Positions 1-8,108 of a DNA stretch of 64,000 nucleotides are shown in pieces. This DNA is from CBDAQA01 sp965247815 (GTDB taxonomy: Bacteria; Planctomycetota; Phycisphaerae; Tepidisphaerales; Tepidisphaeraceae). Both the position numbers and the translations under genes were made by a program. The notes beneath the pieces are model-generated. The model saw only the letters and a list, made by a program, of their open reading frames with translations. It made no database searches and had not been told where the DNA came from. The stretch spans positions 248,001-312,000 of the forward strand of contig CBDFHW010000009.1 of NCBI GenBank assembly GCA_965247815.1, read 5' to 3'. Within the stretch, counting starts at the first letter, position 1. The number at the start of each line of letters is the position of its first letter.

Positions 1-104
1 TGTCGAGCCTCATCACCAAGTTGGAAATTGACCTCGAAACGAGGGCTGTGGAGATGGAGATAACGCTGCCGCAAGGCGTAAATCTGCGTTTGGGCGCCAA
101 AAAT

Positions 105-158
105 CCATTGTGTCCGGTTGAGGGGAAGCGTTGGCCTTCCCGGAACGAGACACAATGG
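105..158. repeat. Imperfect inverted repeat / hairpin
   Basis: Ten-base arms CCATTGTGTC (105-114) and GACACAATGG (149-158) are perfect inverted complements. A second nested pair, GGGAAG and CTTCCC, lies inside them near 123-141. The 54-nt element could form a long hairpin or cruciform. It lies in the first 250 bases, where I see no convincing gene. It could be a small palindromic repeat or the end of a mobile element. There is no T-tract, so a terminator is unlikely. Confidence 0.5.
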
Positions 159-250
159 ACGGATGGGCTGAAAATCGCGATTGTGGAGTGCCAAGGCGTG
201 CGCGGACACCGCAGAATGTCGCCTTGCTTCACATGTAGCCGCCGTGCCGC

Positions 251-505
251 CTAAACGCTGCGGTGTTTCCGGAGGCGGCGAAATGCCTCCTCCGGATTCA
301 CGCCGCAGGCGAGGCACCAGTCCATGAACTCGGCGACATCCACTCGACGCTCGCCGATTTCGCTCTTGTGGATGAATACATGCGTGACGGTCAGCTTCTG
401 CCCAAGGTCGCGCTGCGTAAGCGAGGCGGCTTCGCGAAGTTCGCGGAGCAACTTCGGTAAGTAGCGGTAGCGCGGGGCATGCTGGGCCTTGGCCATTCCC
501 AGCAC
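251..505 (-). CDS. Small XRE-family helix-turn-helix DNA-binding protein
   Basis: An 84-aa protein that is almost entirely one Cro/C1-type helix-turn-helix. Residues about 17-70 read LLRELREAASLTQRDLG, then a recognition helix and the typical SxxExGxRxxDVxE(F) segment. Such proteins bind operator DNA as dimers and often control mobile or restriction genes. It is transcribed away from the zinc-ribbon gene at 600, leaving a 94-base divergent intergenic region. No toxin partner is visible beside it, so an antitoxin role is only a possibility. The family call is firm; the target is unknown. Confidence 0.75.
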   Translation of the reverse strand: MLGMAKAQHAPRYRYLPKLLRELREAASLTQRDLGQKLTVTHVFIHKSEIGERRVDVAEFMDWCLACGVNPEEAFRRLRKHRSV

Positions 506-599
506 TGTCCCCGATGCGACGCTTGTTACCCGTTCGCTACCAAGTATATTGTTAGCGAAACGGAAGCAAATTGTGTTGCCGGTTCTGGAGGGTTTGTCT

Positions 600-1139
600 G
601 TGACCGTGAAATGTCAAAGCTGTCAGAAACGCTTCGAAGTTCCCGATGTATACCGGGGCCGCACGGTGAAATGCCCCAGTTGCAGGGCATCCACGACGGC
701 GACTGAAAAGCCTATGTCACCACCGAAAATGGTGGCCGTGGCAAATGTTGTTAACCCCTCCGTGGCCGTGGCTGGCGTCAAAAACGATACGGTGGCCACA
801 GATGATGAGGAACTTCCCGTTTTCGAAGCTGTGGACCCATTGATTGGTGAACGCTCTACTGCATTCTCCCGAATGGCCTACGGCCTGGCGATTGCCACAG
901 TCGCTGGCTACTGCATTCCGCCGCTCAATTTTCTGCTGATCATCACCGGTTTCAGTTCTCTCGTACTCGGCCTTAACGCTTCAGGATTCATTGCAATCCG
1001 CTGGCGGTTGATCATCGCCCAGCAGGAGCCTTTTAGAAAGCGAGCGATTGTCGGCGGTTGCGGCCTGGTGCTGCTTCTGCTTCTACACATCTGCATGCTT
1101 GTCGCATTGATGCTCGATGAGAAGTCCCGCCATCACTAA
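600..1139 (+). CDS. Zinc-ribbon membrane protein (first of a tandem pair)
   Basis: A 179-aa protein. I place the start at GTG 600 because GGAGGG (587-592) lies 7 bases upstream and the zinc ribbon then begins at residue 4. The N-terminus carries a C-x2-C ... C-x2-C knuckle (CQSC and CPSC), as in the many planctomycete MJ0042/FYDLN-like zinc-ribbon proteins. A low-complexity linker follows, then two hydrophobic segments (about residues 95-130 and 150-172) resembling small two-TM DUF4190-type proteins. It is predicted to be an inner-membrane protein with a cytoplasmic zinc ribbon. Its function is unknown. The next gene begins 38 bases downstream with the same architecture. Confidence 0.6.
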   Translation: MTVKCQSCQKRFEVPDVYRGRTVKCPSCRASTTATEKPMSPPKMVAVANVVNPSVAVAGVKNDTVATDDEELPVFEAVDPLIGERSTAFSRMAYGLAIATVAGYCIPPLNFLLIITGFSSLVLGLNASGFIAIRWRLIIAQQEPFRKRAIVGGCGLVLLLLLHICMLVALMLDEKSRHH

Positions 1140-1176
1140 TTTTTTCGAAAAATCACACGTCAAGAAAGTAGAGCAA

Positions 1177-1740
1177 ATGATTCAAGTCGCCTGTGAGAAG
1201 TGCGGAACGGTTTTACGTGTTGCCGAAACCATGGCCGGGAAGCGCGGGCGCTGCCAGAAATGCGGTACGCCGCTCAGTGTTCCAACGCCATCTCCAGATG
1301 AACAGCCACTGACGGTCACCACGAAGCTGGCTGCTATCGCCTCATCGCCCACAATCGCCAAAGTCGCTGCGGTCGTCTCGGGAAAGGTCGGCCCTGCACC
1401 GGAAGGCCGCTACCCCGAGATTGTCCGCAATGCAGCTTTGGTGCGCTGGGGCGCGGGATTGGTGAACTCCGGCGGATGGTTCGCTGTGGTAGTCGGTGCG
1501 CTGATGGCGGTCATCGGATTGGCATGCCTAGCGACTGCTTTCTTTTCTAGCAGTTCTGGTGGGACCGCGACTGCGGCCTCGTTTGGCGCGTCGTTTCTTT
1601 CTCAAGGCTGCGGTTTGGTTGTGGGCGGGATTCTGCTGGTCGCCTTGGCGGCGTTCTTCCGCCTCATCTCCCATACATGCGAAGCGATTCGGGATTCGGT
1701 TATTTGCCAGTTTTCTTCCGATTCATCTGAGGTCCACTGA
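1177..1740 (+). CDS. Zinc-ribbon membrane protein (second of a tandem pair)
   Basis: A 187-aa protein. Start ATG 1177 places a zinc knuckle (CEKC ... CQKC) at residues about 6-30, matching the upstream neighbour. A Pro/Ala/Thr-rich linker follows, then two strongly hydrophobic helices (about residues 100-130 and 140-168); the first is followed by a run of small residues (SSSSGG). The shared layout with the gene at 600 suggests a tandem duplication that has diverged or a functional pair. No catalytic motif is seen and the biochemical role is unknown. The ribosome-binding site is weak (AAGAAAG-like), so coupling to the upstream gene is plausible. Confidence 0.6.
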   Translation: MIQVACEKCGTVLRVAETMAGKRGRCQKCGTPLSVPTPSPDEQPLTVTTKLAAIASSPTIAKVAAVVSGKVGPAPEGRYPEIVRNAALVRWGAGLVNSGGWFAVVVGALMAVIGLACLATAFFSSSSGGTATAASFGASFLSQGCGLVVGGILLVALAAFFRLISHTCEAIRDSVICQFSSDSSEVH

Positions 1741-1787
1741 TCTTATCTGCAATTTGGGAAAAGGGTTATGGAACGGCTACGGCATCT

Positions 1788-1820
1788 GCGTCTTGGCGCG
1801 CCCGTCGCGCGCCAAGACGC
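1788..1820. repeat. Perfect 13-bp inverted repeat (hairpin)
   Basis: GCGTCTTGGCGCG (1788-1800) and its exact complement (1808-1820) flank a 7-base loop. It lies in the 197-base gap between the zinc-ribbon gene and the methyltransferase gene. No T-tract follows, so it is not a classical intrinsic terminator. It could act as a Rho-independent-like stop, an mRNA stabiliser, or a binding site for a dimeric regulator of the downstream methyltransferase. Confidence 0.6.
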
Positions 1821-1937
1821 CGTTATTGGGACGTTGCGATTATGCGAGACAGGTGAAGAAGAAATCCTATCTTTGGGTCTGTTCGACACACCCGCGTTGT
1901 TGCCGGTGCGCGAACAGACGCCCTTGAAGGATTTACA

Positions 1938-3641
1938 ATGCTCCTCGAAACCACTGACACCGTTGAAACATCCAGCGACACCGCCACGGTTAAATCCACA
2001 ACAAAAAATCCCGGCCCGAACCTCAAAAAGACGGCGCGATGGTTTGATGAACTGTCGGCGCTGGCCAAATCCAAAGTGAAGTTCATCGCCACCGATGATT
2101 TGACGATTCACCCGGCCTGCGACTTCGTGCCGTTCTACCAGCCAACTCAGGATTCGGTTGAACAAAGCGTCAAGGAAAATGGCATCCTGCTTCCCCTGGC
2201 GCTGGCAAAGGATGGTCGGGTGATCGATGGCCGCTATCGCCTCGGAGCAGCCAAGAGGCTGGGTTTGAAAAAACTTCCGACGCTGACCATCGGGATCGAC
2301 GGTGACGATCTGGTTCACTGGATCTTCCACGTCAAATACGATCGCGAACATCTCAGCTTGGAGGAGCGGCTGCTGCTGGCACATCAGTATCAGAAACGGC
2401 TCTCCGGCGAGTACATTAAAATCCGCGCCAAGAAGATGACCGCTGCGAAACTGGCCCCGAAGAAGGCAAAGGCGACAAAGAAGCGGCATTCAACCCTGCC
2501 ACGGCAGGACAGCCGCAAGGAAGCGGCTCAGAAATTTGGTGTGCCATGCCGAAAGCTGAATGCGCTCAGCCAACTTTCTAAAGACCGCCCGGACCTGTAC
2601 GAGAAGTTAGCCGCAGGAGAACTGAAGGTGGATGCCGCGCTCAAGCAGAGGGGTAAGAACGTCGAAATGACGCGCGTCACCGAGGCGACCAAACTCTTCG
2701 TTCGGCCCGAAGACGTTGTGGATGGTCAAATGGAAAACCGCATTCACCAAGGCGAAGCGCAGGATGTTCTGAAGAAGGTTGCCGACAATACTGCCTCGCT
2801 GGTGCTGTTCTCCCCGCCGTACTTCGGGGCAAACGTCGCCTACGAGCCGCGCCTGCTGGAAATGACGTACCAGCAGTACCTCGCCCAGCTTCTCGCGGTG
2901 ATAGCGGAATCACTCCGCATCAGCCGCAGCGGCGGTCGGCTCATGATGGTGGTGGACACGACGCACAATCCCGTCCCCGGTGGCGACGAAATGCTCCCAA
3001 TCTTCGCCGATCTCACGGTGATTGCGCGCGAAGCCGGCTGGAAATTTTGGATGGACTTCGCTTGGTTGAAGCCCGAAATTTGCGGAAGCAAAACCACCTT
3101 CGGCTCATTAGGAAGATGCTCCGCCCCCGGCTGGGGCCGTGACCATGAGTGGATTCTGCTGTTCTTCAAAGATGTCAAAAAACTTGAGGGCGACGTTGCC
3201 CTAAGCGACCTGTCTCGCGATGACCATCAAGAATGGTGGGACAGCACATGGGAGATCCGCGCCGAAACGCGTCGGGAAATGCTTGCGGCGCACCCCGCAC
3301 CTTGCCCCGAAGAACTGGTCGAGCGCGCAATTAAGCTGCTTACCTATCGTCGGGATCTCGTGGTCGATCCATTCAACGGAAGTGGTACCACGATGGTGGT
3401 CGCCAAGCGTTTGGAGCGACGATTTGTGGGCATCGATCGATCACCCGGCTATTGCGCCATCGCTCGGCAGCGGCTCGCCGAAACACAGAATGACCCGGCA
3501 CGCGATGTCGCAATTCCTAGGCAGTCGATGTCCATCGATGAGGAGCGGGGAGGAAGCATAAATCGGTCGGCAGCGAAAGAAATTAACCGAGCGTCTGTCG
3601 ATGCGAGCGGTGTGGTTGTCATCAACAGTCAACTGACCTGA
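1938..3641 (+). CDS. ParB-like domain fused to a beta-class DNA methyltransferase
   Basis: A 567-aa protein. ATG 1938 is preceded by GAAGGA (1926-1931). Residues about 45-130 form a ParB/Srx-like fold (QDSVEQSVKENGILLPLAL ... VIDGRYRLGAAKRLG). The C-terminal half is a DNA amino-methyltransferase: SPPYFGAN near residue 293 is motif IV, and DPFNGSGTT near residue 477 is motif I. Motif IV precedes motif I, which is the beta-class order, and SPPY favours N4-cytosine over N6-adenine. ParB-methylase fusions are common in phages and mobile elements, often as orphan methyltransferases. No restriction nuclease is adjacent. The pentapeptide-rich Lys segment around residue 175 looks like a flexible linker. 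Confidence 0.8.
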   Translation: MLLETTDTVETSSDTATVKSTTKNPGPNLKKTARWFDELSALAKSKVKFIATDDLTIHPACDFVPFYQPTQDSVEQSVKENGILLPLALAKDGRVIDGRYRLGAAKRLGLKKLPTLTIGIDGDDLVHWIFHVKYDREHLSLEERLLLAHQYQKRLSGEYIKIRAKKMTAAKLAPKKAKATKKRHSTLPRQDSRKEAAQKFGVPCRKLNALSQLSKDRPDLYEKLAAGELKVDAALKQRGKNVEMTRVTEATKLFVRPEDVVDGQMENRIHQGEAQDVLKKVADNTASLVLFSPPYFGANVAYEPRLLEMTYQQYLAQLLAVIAESLRISRSGGRLMMVVDTTHNPVPGGDEMLPIFADLTVIAREAGWKFWMDFAWLKPEICGSKTTFGSLGRCSAPGWGRDHEWILLFFKDVKKLEGDVALSDLSRDDHQEWWDSTWEIRAETRREMLAAHPAPCPEELVERAIKLLTYRRDLVVDPFNGSGTTMVVAKRLERRFVGIDRSPGYCAIARQRLAETQNDPARDVAIPRQSMSIDEERGGSINRSAAKEINRASVDASGVVVINSQLT

Positions 3642-3671
3642 TGGCAAAACGCGTCGAGATCTGCTCTGTCA

Positions 3672-3712
3672 CGGCCAGAAGTTCAACAGGTCCATACTCA
3701 TCGCGATTACCT
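3672..3712. repeat. Diverged copy of the 100-bp intergenic repeat
   Basis: The segment around AGAAGTTCAACAGGTCC (3677-3693) and the following CGCGATTACC resembles the AAAGTTCAACTGGTGTC ... CCCCGATT core of the tandem repeats at 16.3-16.7 kb and 20.1-20.3 kb. Only a short block is alignable by eye, so this may be a decayed copy. It lies between the methyltransferase gene and the convergent TcmP gene. Confidence 0.3.
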
Positions 3713-3775
3713 AAGCTGAATACAAGAGGGGCGTTTATGAGATTCTAAAGTAGTCGGACCCAGAAATGTATGCTG

Positions 3776-4900
3776 TCAGCCGAAGAGGTAGTCGGCCCCA
3801 GGATTCACAATGAACCTGACGACCGCTTTGATATTCGAAAAGTCTTTTTTCCGCGTGTGCCCGGTGACATGCACGAGCTTATTTACGTCCAAAAGTTTGC
3901 TAAGTGCGGTCTTGAAATTGACCGCCGGCGTATTCGTCAATACGAACAACTCCAACTCTTCGATCGACTTCTCCTGGCCGGCGAAAGTTTTGTGAAGATC
4001 GTCTGCCAAGCGATCATCGCCATAGCTGAACAACCTGCCCATACTTGAAGCGAACTTGTCAGAAAACTCGAATGAGCCGGACCGATCAACTTCCCACATT
4101 GCTCGCTTCATCTCTTCGAGCCCGCGCAAGTTGTTCGTCGAAAAGAAAAGCCAATATATAATCGCGTTTGCATCACCACGCATCGCAAACGGGTAAACGT
4201 ACTTGGCACCCCCTCGCTCCATGAGTGCCTTCATGTAGATGTCGCGGAACCGGTCTTCTTTTTCTTGCCCGTGCAGCTGAATGACTTCTTTCCATTCGGA
4301 CCCGCCGAAGGAATTCGTGATGCCTTCGTGCTTCGTTGGATCGGCCATAAATGGGTGCAGCATATTCCAGTTAAGATATGAAAAGACCTCACACATCGGG
4401 TGACGAAGAATTCTGCCTACCAAAGCCATCGAAAACGACGAATAACCGAATTGATCGAGGAAAAAGAACGCGGGGCCGAGCGTCCGCCAGGCGGCTTCTT
4501 CGCGTGCAATAATTTCGAGAATTACTGGCTCACACTCTCCTTCGATGGGATCGTCAACTTCAATGAACGCCGGGAGCTGCGACTTCGATTGGCTTAAAAG
4601 TTGTCGAAGATTCTCAACCCGATCATGCCGTTTCTCGATCAACTTGATTTGAATGGGCACGGTCGTTTGCAACGCCGACTCTGCGGCGCGGATCGCGACC
4701 AGCGGGCTTCCAGGAACCGCCCCAGCGTATTCCCCCGCGCCGGCAAAGCCATCAACGTAGAGTAATCGTTTCGTCGATCCAACCTGCGCGGACTGCCGAG
4801 AGAGGATCAGAAAAAAACGCTTAAGGTACGCCTCAAGAATCTGATGCTTCGCCCGCGTATGCGGCTCGGCTTGATAAACAGTAGATCTCGGATCAGCCAT
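3776..4900 (-). CDS. tcmP: Three-Cys-motif partner protein TcmP
   Basis: A 374-aa protein matching the TcmP family. The N-terminal region has AKHQILEAYLKRFF and the signature YVDGFAGAGEY (about residues 47-57), which resembles a Rossmann-type methyltransferase start. The central part carries FFFLDQFGYSS. TcmP proteins are named for regular pairing with a protein bearing three conserved cysteines, and that partner (DUF5131) is encoded immediately upstream with an 8-base overlap (4893-4900), so the two are translationally coupled. The biochemical activity is unproven; a nucleic-acid or nucleotide modification role is inference. The pair is commonly found in variable, defence-rich loci. Confidence 0.85.
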   Translation of the reverse strand: MADPRSTVYQAEPHTRAKHQILEAYLKRFFLILSRQSAQVGSTKRLLYVDGFAGAGEYAGAVPGSPLVAIRAAESALQTTVPIQIKLIEKRHDRVENLRQLLSQSKSQLPAFIEVDDPIEGECEPVILEIIAREEAAWRTLGPAFFFLDQFGYSSFSMALVGRILRHPMCEVFSYLNWNMLHPFMADPTKHEGITNSFGGSEWKEVIQLHGQEKEDRFRDIYMKALMERGGAKYVYPFAMRGDANAIIYWLFFSTNNLRGLEEMKRAMWEVDRSGSFEFSDKFASSMGRLFSYGDDRLADDLHKTFAGQEKSIEELELFVLTNTPAVNFKTALSKLLDVNKLVHVTGHTRKKDFSNIKAVVRFIVNPGADYLFG

Positions 4901-5687
4901 TTTTTACCCCCCCGACAAATGAGCGCGGCATTTCATCCCAGGTTCTGTCATCCAGCATGCGTCCGGTTTTTGTTTTATTCGTGCCTCCCCACTGCTTGAA
5001 GAAAAACGGTACGTTCATATTGATGCAGCGGTTCCGAATCTGGCGCACCCAAACCGGATCAATGGGCCGCGATTGAGGACCCGATTCACCGCCAACGATT
5101 ACCCAATGTATTCCCGTCAACGGCAAACGTGGAATGGGACCGATCAATGGTTCCACAGAAAGAAATCTGACGAATGCTGCCGTCTTCGTTAAATGATGAA
5201 CGCGATCTGTAACCATGGCATTCTCGACACTCGTTCCCATCCAGATGTGGCTATTCCAAGGCAATTTCGACGACATCAACGCGACTCGCTCCGGTCGCTT
5301 GGTTAAAATCTGAAACGTGTGCTGGGGACATCTGTTCATCACATCGAACACGCGATGAATAAATTCATCCGGCACATCATCGTGAAAAAGATCGCTCATT
5401 GAGTTCACGAAGATCACTCGCGGCGCATTCCAGCTTAGGGGCTCTTCGACGCTCTTATAGTCGAGAAAGACATCGCCATTCCACCGGCCAAAGCGGTTGA
5501 TGACTTGCAGGTATGCGGCCTTCTTCCCCGCGTTCTGGCCCGCCTCGATTGCAGCGGTCGCCATCGCTGCCAGTCGTTTTGCCATACGCTCCGCGTAGCA
5601 ATTCGCGCAGCCCGAACTAACCTTCCGGCAGCCTACCACCGGATTCCAGGTAGAATCAGTCCATTCGATCGTGGAAGATTGGGCCAT
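4893..5687 (-). CDS. DUF5131 / phage Gp37-Gp68 family three-Cys protein
   Basis: A 264-aa protein starting STIEWTDSTWNPVVGC and continuing with the Cys cluster C-x6-C-x2-C (GCRKVSSGCANCYAE, residues about 19-33). This is the hallmark of the DUF5131 (phage Gp37/Gp68) family. Later family blocks are present: FVNSMSDLFHDDVP, FQILTKRPER, GTSVEN, FLSVEPLIG, VGGESGP and FFKQWGG. The Cys cluster resembles an iron-sulfur site like that of radical-SAM or SPL-type enzymes, but that activity is an inference. The overlap with tcmP marks a two-gene operon. Members occur in phages, plasmids and genomic islands. Confidence 0.85.
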   Translation of the reverse strand: MAQSSTIEWTDSTWNPVVGCRKVSSGCANCYAERMAKRLAAMATAAIEAGQNAGKKAAYLQVINRFGRWNGDVFLDYKSVEEPLSWNAPRVIFVNSMSDLFHDDVPDEFIHRVFDVMNRCPQHTFQILTKRPERVALMSSKLPWNSHIWMGTSVENAMVTDRVHHLTKTAAFVRFLSVEPLIGPIPRLPLTGIHWVIVGGESGPQSRPIDPVWVRQIRNRCINMNVPFFFKQWGGTNKTKTGRMLDDRTWDEMPRSFVGGVKNG

Positions 5688-5717
5688 AACAAAAACCTAA
5701 CATAAAATTGCCGATTG

Positions 5718-5939
5718 TCAAGCTGACACCGGTTTGCGCCGCGTCCGCGTCACATTTGTCGGCAGCGGCGCCTCTTGAATCGACTCGAGAAGGGTATGGG
5801 CGGATTCGTACTTCCGGCCTTCGGCTTCGGCGAGGGCGTGTTCGGTAGGGACCAGTTCGCCACGGAAGGTTTTGGCGAGCGTGAATTGAATCAGCTTGTC
5901 GGCGCGGGTGGCTGTCATGTAGGCTTTGATTTTGTTCCC
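5718..5939 (-). pseudogene. Remnant of type I restriction specificity subunit (hsdS C-terminus)
   Basis: About 73 codons, read leftwards, match the conserved C-terminal tail of HsdS subunits: TATRADKLIQFTLAKTFRGE followed by LVPTEHALAEAEGRKYE and a final LLESIQ block. HsdS proteins are normally 400-450 aa with two target-recognition domains. Here nothing upstream in this frame (up to 6269) resembles HsdS, so only the last coiled segment survives. No hsdM or hsdR lies nearby. The remnant is evidence that a type I restriction locus once stood here and was deleted or replaced. Confidence 0.65.
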
Positions 5940-6543
5940 TCGAGCCGATCGCGCGGTAGAAGGAGGCGGCAATGGTGATCGTGGCCTCATTATCGATCTC
6001 TTTGGGCATGCCGATAACTCCGCAGATTTCCAACCGCACGAACCACCGTCGAGCGATCCGAACACGGCAGTTAACTCCGCAACACGAAGGCCGGGATTCA
6101 ACGGCGTCAATTCCTGGCAGTTACGCCCACAACCATCGGGTGCTCTCGGGAATTGTTTTAAGGCATCAGGGTATACTGAAACACCGAAGGTAATTGGCAT
6201 CTTGAGATTTGCCCGCTGAACCTCGATTTTTTGCAGGTGATTAAGGCAACTAAACCTGATTGTCTCCATTTAGGATTTACCGAGACACCTGAGAATGCCC
6301 GACTTGCGCAGACAACGGTGGTCGTTAGCCGAGGGTGTTCCGATACTTAAATGCCATTGCCCGATACAGGATTGGCTTTTTCGTCCACGCTGCGGTCGGT
6401 GACTTCCGACTGAAGCAAACGGCTTTAATCGCTTCGCTAATTTCTTTTCTCACATTCTTCTCAAGTTCTTTTCATCGACCTGAACCCTCCCGGCGATGTT
6501 TGGGGTGTCGATTCGATCGTTTAACAATCAACTGGAGAAGAGG
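5940..6543. other. 604-base stretch without a supported gene
   Basis: Between the hsdS remnant and the first response regulator I find no protein with recognisable motifs. Short reading frames on both strands (for example 5656-6039 and 5926-6219) have no domain signature. One begins with a plausible peptide (MPKEIDNEATITIAASFYRAIGS, minus strand from about 6009) that shifts frame into the hsdS tail and may be older coding debris. The last 60 bases hold the leader and ribosome-binding site of the next gene. Confidence 0.4.
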
Positions 6544-7482
6544 ATGAAGCAAAAATTGCTGATTGTGGATGATGATTTGGAGATATGGAATCTCGCTAGT
6601 GCGTGTCTGGCGGATGCTCAGACGCAGTGTTTCTATGCTGAGGACGGGTTTGCGGCAATAGCGATGGCTTGTTTGAAGAAACCGGATGCGTTGCTGCTCG
6701 ATATGAACATGCCTGGGCTGCACGGATTTGATGTTTGCCGGCAGCTAAAAGCTGATCGAAACACTCGTTCCATTCCGATCCTGTTTGTCACCTCAAATTC
6801 TGACGTGACCGATAAAATCAGGGGTATCGAGATCGGTGCTTCGGATTTTATCACCAAACCATTTCACACTGGAGAATTGCAAGCGAGGGTTCGTTCCGTG
6901 CTTCGACATCAGGTCGAGATCAAGCGTGTCGGCGGTGTTCCAGCAAGAGATGTGGTGACCGGTCTGTTTAACCGAGAATATTTCGATCAACGACTCGAAG
7001 CTGATCTGGCGGCATCGCGTCGGCAGGGCCGTTCGCTTCTCTGTTGCATTGTTGAATTCGGCAACTGGGACAGCCGACAAGTGCCCGCTAATTGCGGCGA
7101 CGAAATTATGAGTTCATCGGCTCGTGCACTCTTGGCAATGCTTCGCCGCGAAGATGTTGCTTGCAGGTTTGATGACCATGCGCTCGCGATTACTGGCTAT
7201 GTCTCCAATTCGAATGAGGCAATGGAATTGGGTTGCCGCATTCAAGCGGTTGTTAGGGCCGCCGCGAACGCCAGTCAGATGACTGTGAATGTCGGCGTTG
7301 CGTTGTCGCGGTATTCCCTCGGTGATTCACTGGTGTGGCACACGTCCGAAGCTTTGCGAAACGCACGCATCTCTGCGCCGGGGACCGTTCAATTCGGCGG
7401 TGAACTGCTGGAGTTTGAACTCGTCGATCGTTTCGCTCGTGAATTCGAAAACGGAACTCAATTCGATGTTGTTTCGGCTTAA
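6544..7482 (+). CDS. Response regulator with degenerate GGDEF domain
   Basis: A 312-aa protein. ATG 6544 follows GGAGAAGAGG. Residues 1-120 are a complete receiver: acidic pair D9/D10, phospho-acceptor D53 (LLLDMNMPG), Thr in LFVTSN and Lys in ITKPF. Residues about 140-300 are GGDEF-like (VTGLFNREYF at the start). The active-site loop reads RFDDHALAI instead of RxGGDEF, so cyclase activity is very unlikely. The preceding RRED fits the RxxD inhibitory-site pattern, so c-di-GMP binding may be retained. First gene of a seven-gene same-strand signalling cluster; the next regulator starts 17 bases later. Confidence 0.85.
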   Translation: MKQKLLIVDDDLEIWNLASACLADAQTQCFYAEDGFAAIAMACLKKPDALLLDMNMPGLHGFDVCRQLKADRNTRSIPILFVTSNSDVTDKIRGIEIGASDFITKPFHTGELQARVRSVLRHQVEIKRVGGVPARDVVTGLFNREYFDQRLEADLAASRRQGRSLLCCIVEFGNWDSRQVPANCGDEIMSSSARALLAMLRREDVACRFDDHALAITGYVSNSNEAMELGCRIQAVVRAAANASQMTVNVGVALSRYSLGDSLVWHTSEALRNARISAPGTVQFGGELLEFELVDRFAREFENGTQFDVVSA

Positions 7483-7499
7483 CTTTCTAAGGACAAAAG

Positions 7500-7994
7500 A
7501 TGACTCCCACTATTCTGATTGTTGATGACTCTCCCGCGATCCATCAGATCGTTTCCTCTTGCTGTGTGAATGAGCCGTGGCGCATTTGCTCGGCATATCG
7601 AGGTGTTGAAGGATTGGAGATGGCGGCTTCTCGGGGCGCGGAACTGGTGCTGTTAGATATAGATTTACCGGACATGAACGGATTCGATATCTGCCGGTTT
7701 TTAAAGGCCGGTCCCGCCACGGCGCGGTCGGCCATTATTTTTCTGACATCCTCATGTTCAACAGACGAGAAAGTCTGCGGACTCCAGCTTGGCGCTTGTG
7801 ATTATATGACCAAGCCGTTCCGGCCTGCCGAGTTAATTGAGCGTGTTCGGGGTGCGCTACAGCGAAAGCCGATGCTCGACCGAATCCCGGTTTTCGACAA
7901 CTCATCGCCTTTGGACCGCAAAGACGGTTTTGGCAACAAGGCAAGACAACGCCGAGGTAAAATGCGAACAACGTCCGAGGATCATTGGTCCTAA
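7500..7994 (+). CDS. Stand-alone response regulator receiver protein
   Basis: A 164-aa protein preceded by AAGGA (7489-7493). Residues 1-122 are a full receiver domain with D9/D10, phospho-acceptor D53 (LLDIDLPDMNGF), Thr in FLTSS and Lys in MTKPF. The remaining about 40 residues are basic and contain no GGDEF or DNA-binding domain. It closely resembles the receivers of its neighbours, so it may be a duplicated regulator that lost its output domain, or a CheY/Spo0F-like phosphate shuttle or sink in the same phosphorelay. A 114-base gap separates it from the next regulator. Confidence 0.85.
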   Translation: MTPTILIVDDSPAIHQIVSSCCVNEPWRICSAYRGVEGLEMAASRGAELVLLDIDLPDMNGFDICRFLKAGPATARSAIIFLTSSCSTDEKVCGLQLGACDYMTKPFRPAELIERVRGALQRKPMLDRIPVFDNSSPLDRKDGFGNKARQRRGKMRTTSEDHWS

Positions 7995-8108
7995 AAGTCC
8001 GATTATTCGACCCGCGCGGTATTTCCTACCTAACCCTCTAGCTGCTTACGGACGAAAGAAGATCAGGCACTTTGCCATTTGGCTGACTTTAATTTTTGGA
8101 GTCGATTG

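Noticed and set aside
1743..2489. 248-codon minus-strand frame overlapping the ParB-methyltransferase start
   Set aside because: It has no motif and overlaps a well-supported gene with a good ribosome-binding site.
5718..6269. Full 183-codon frame read as an intact gene
   Set aside because: Only the last 73 codons match HsdS. The upstream part has no similarity to the target-recognition domains, so only a remnant is reported.
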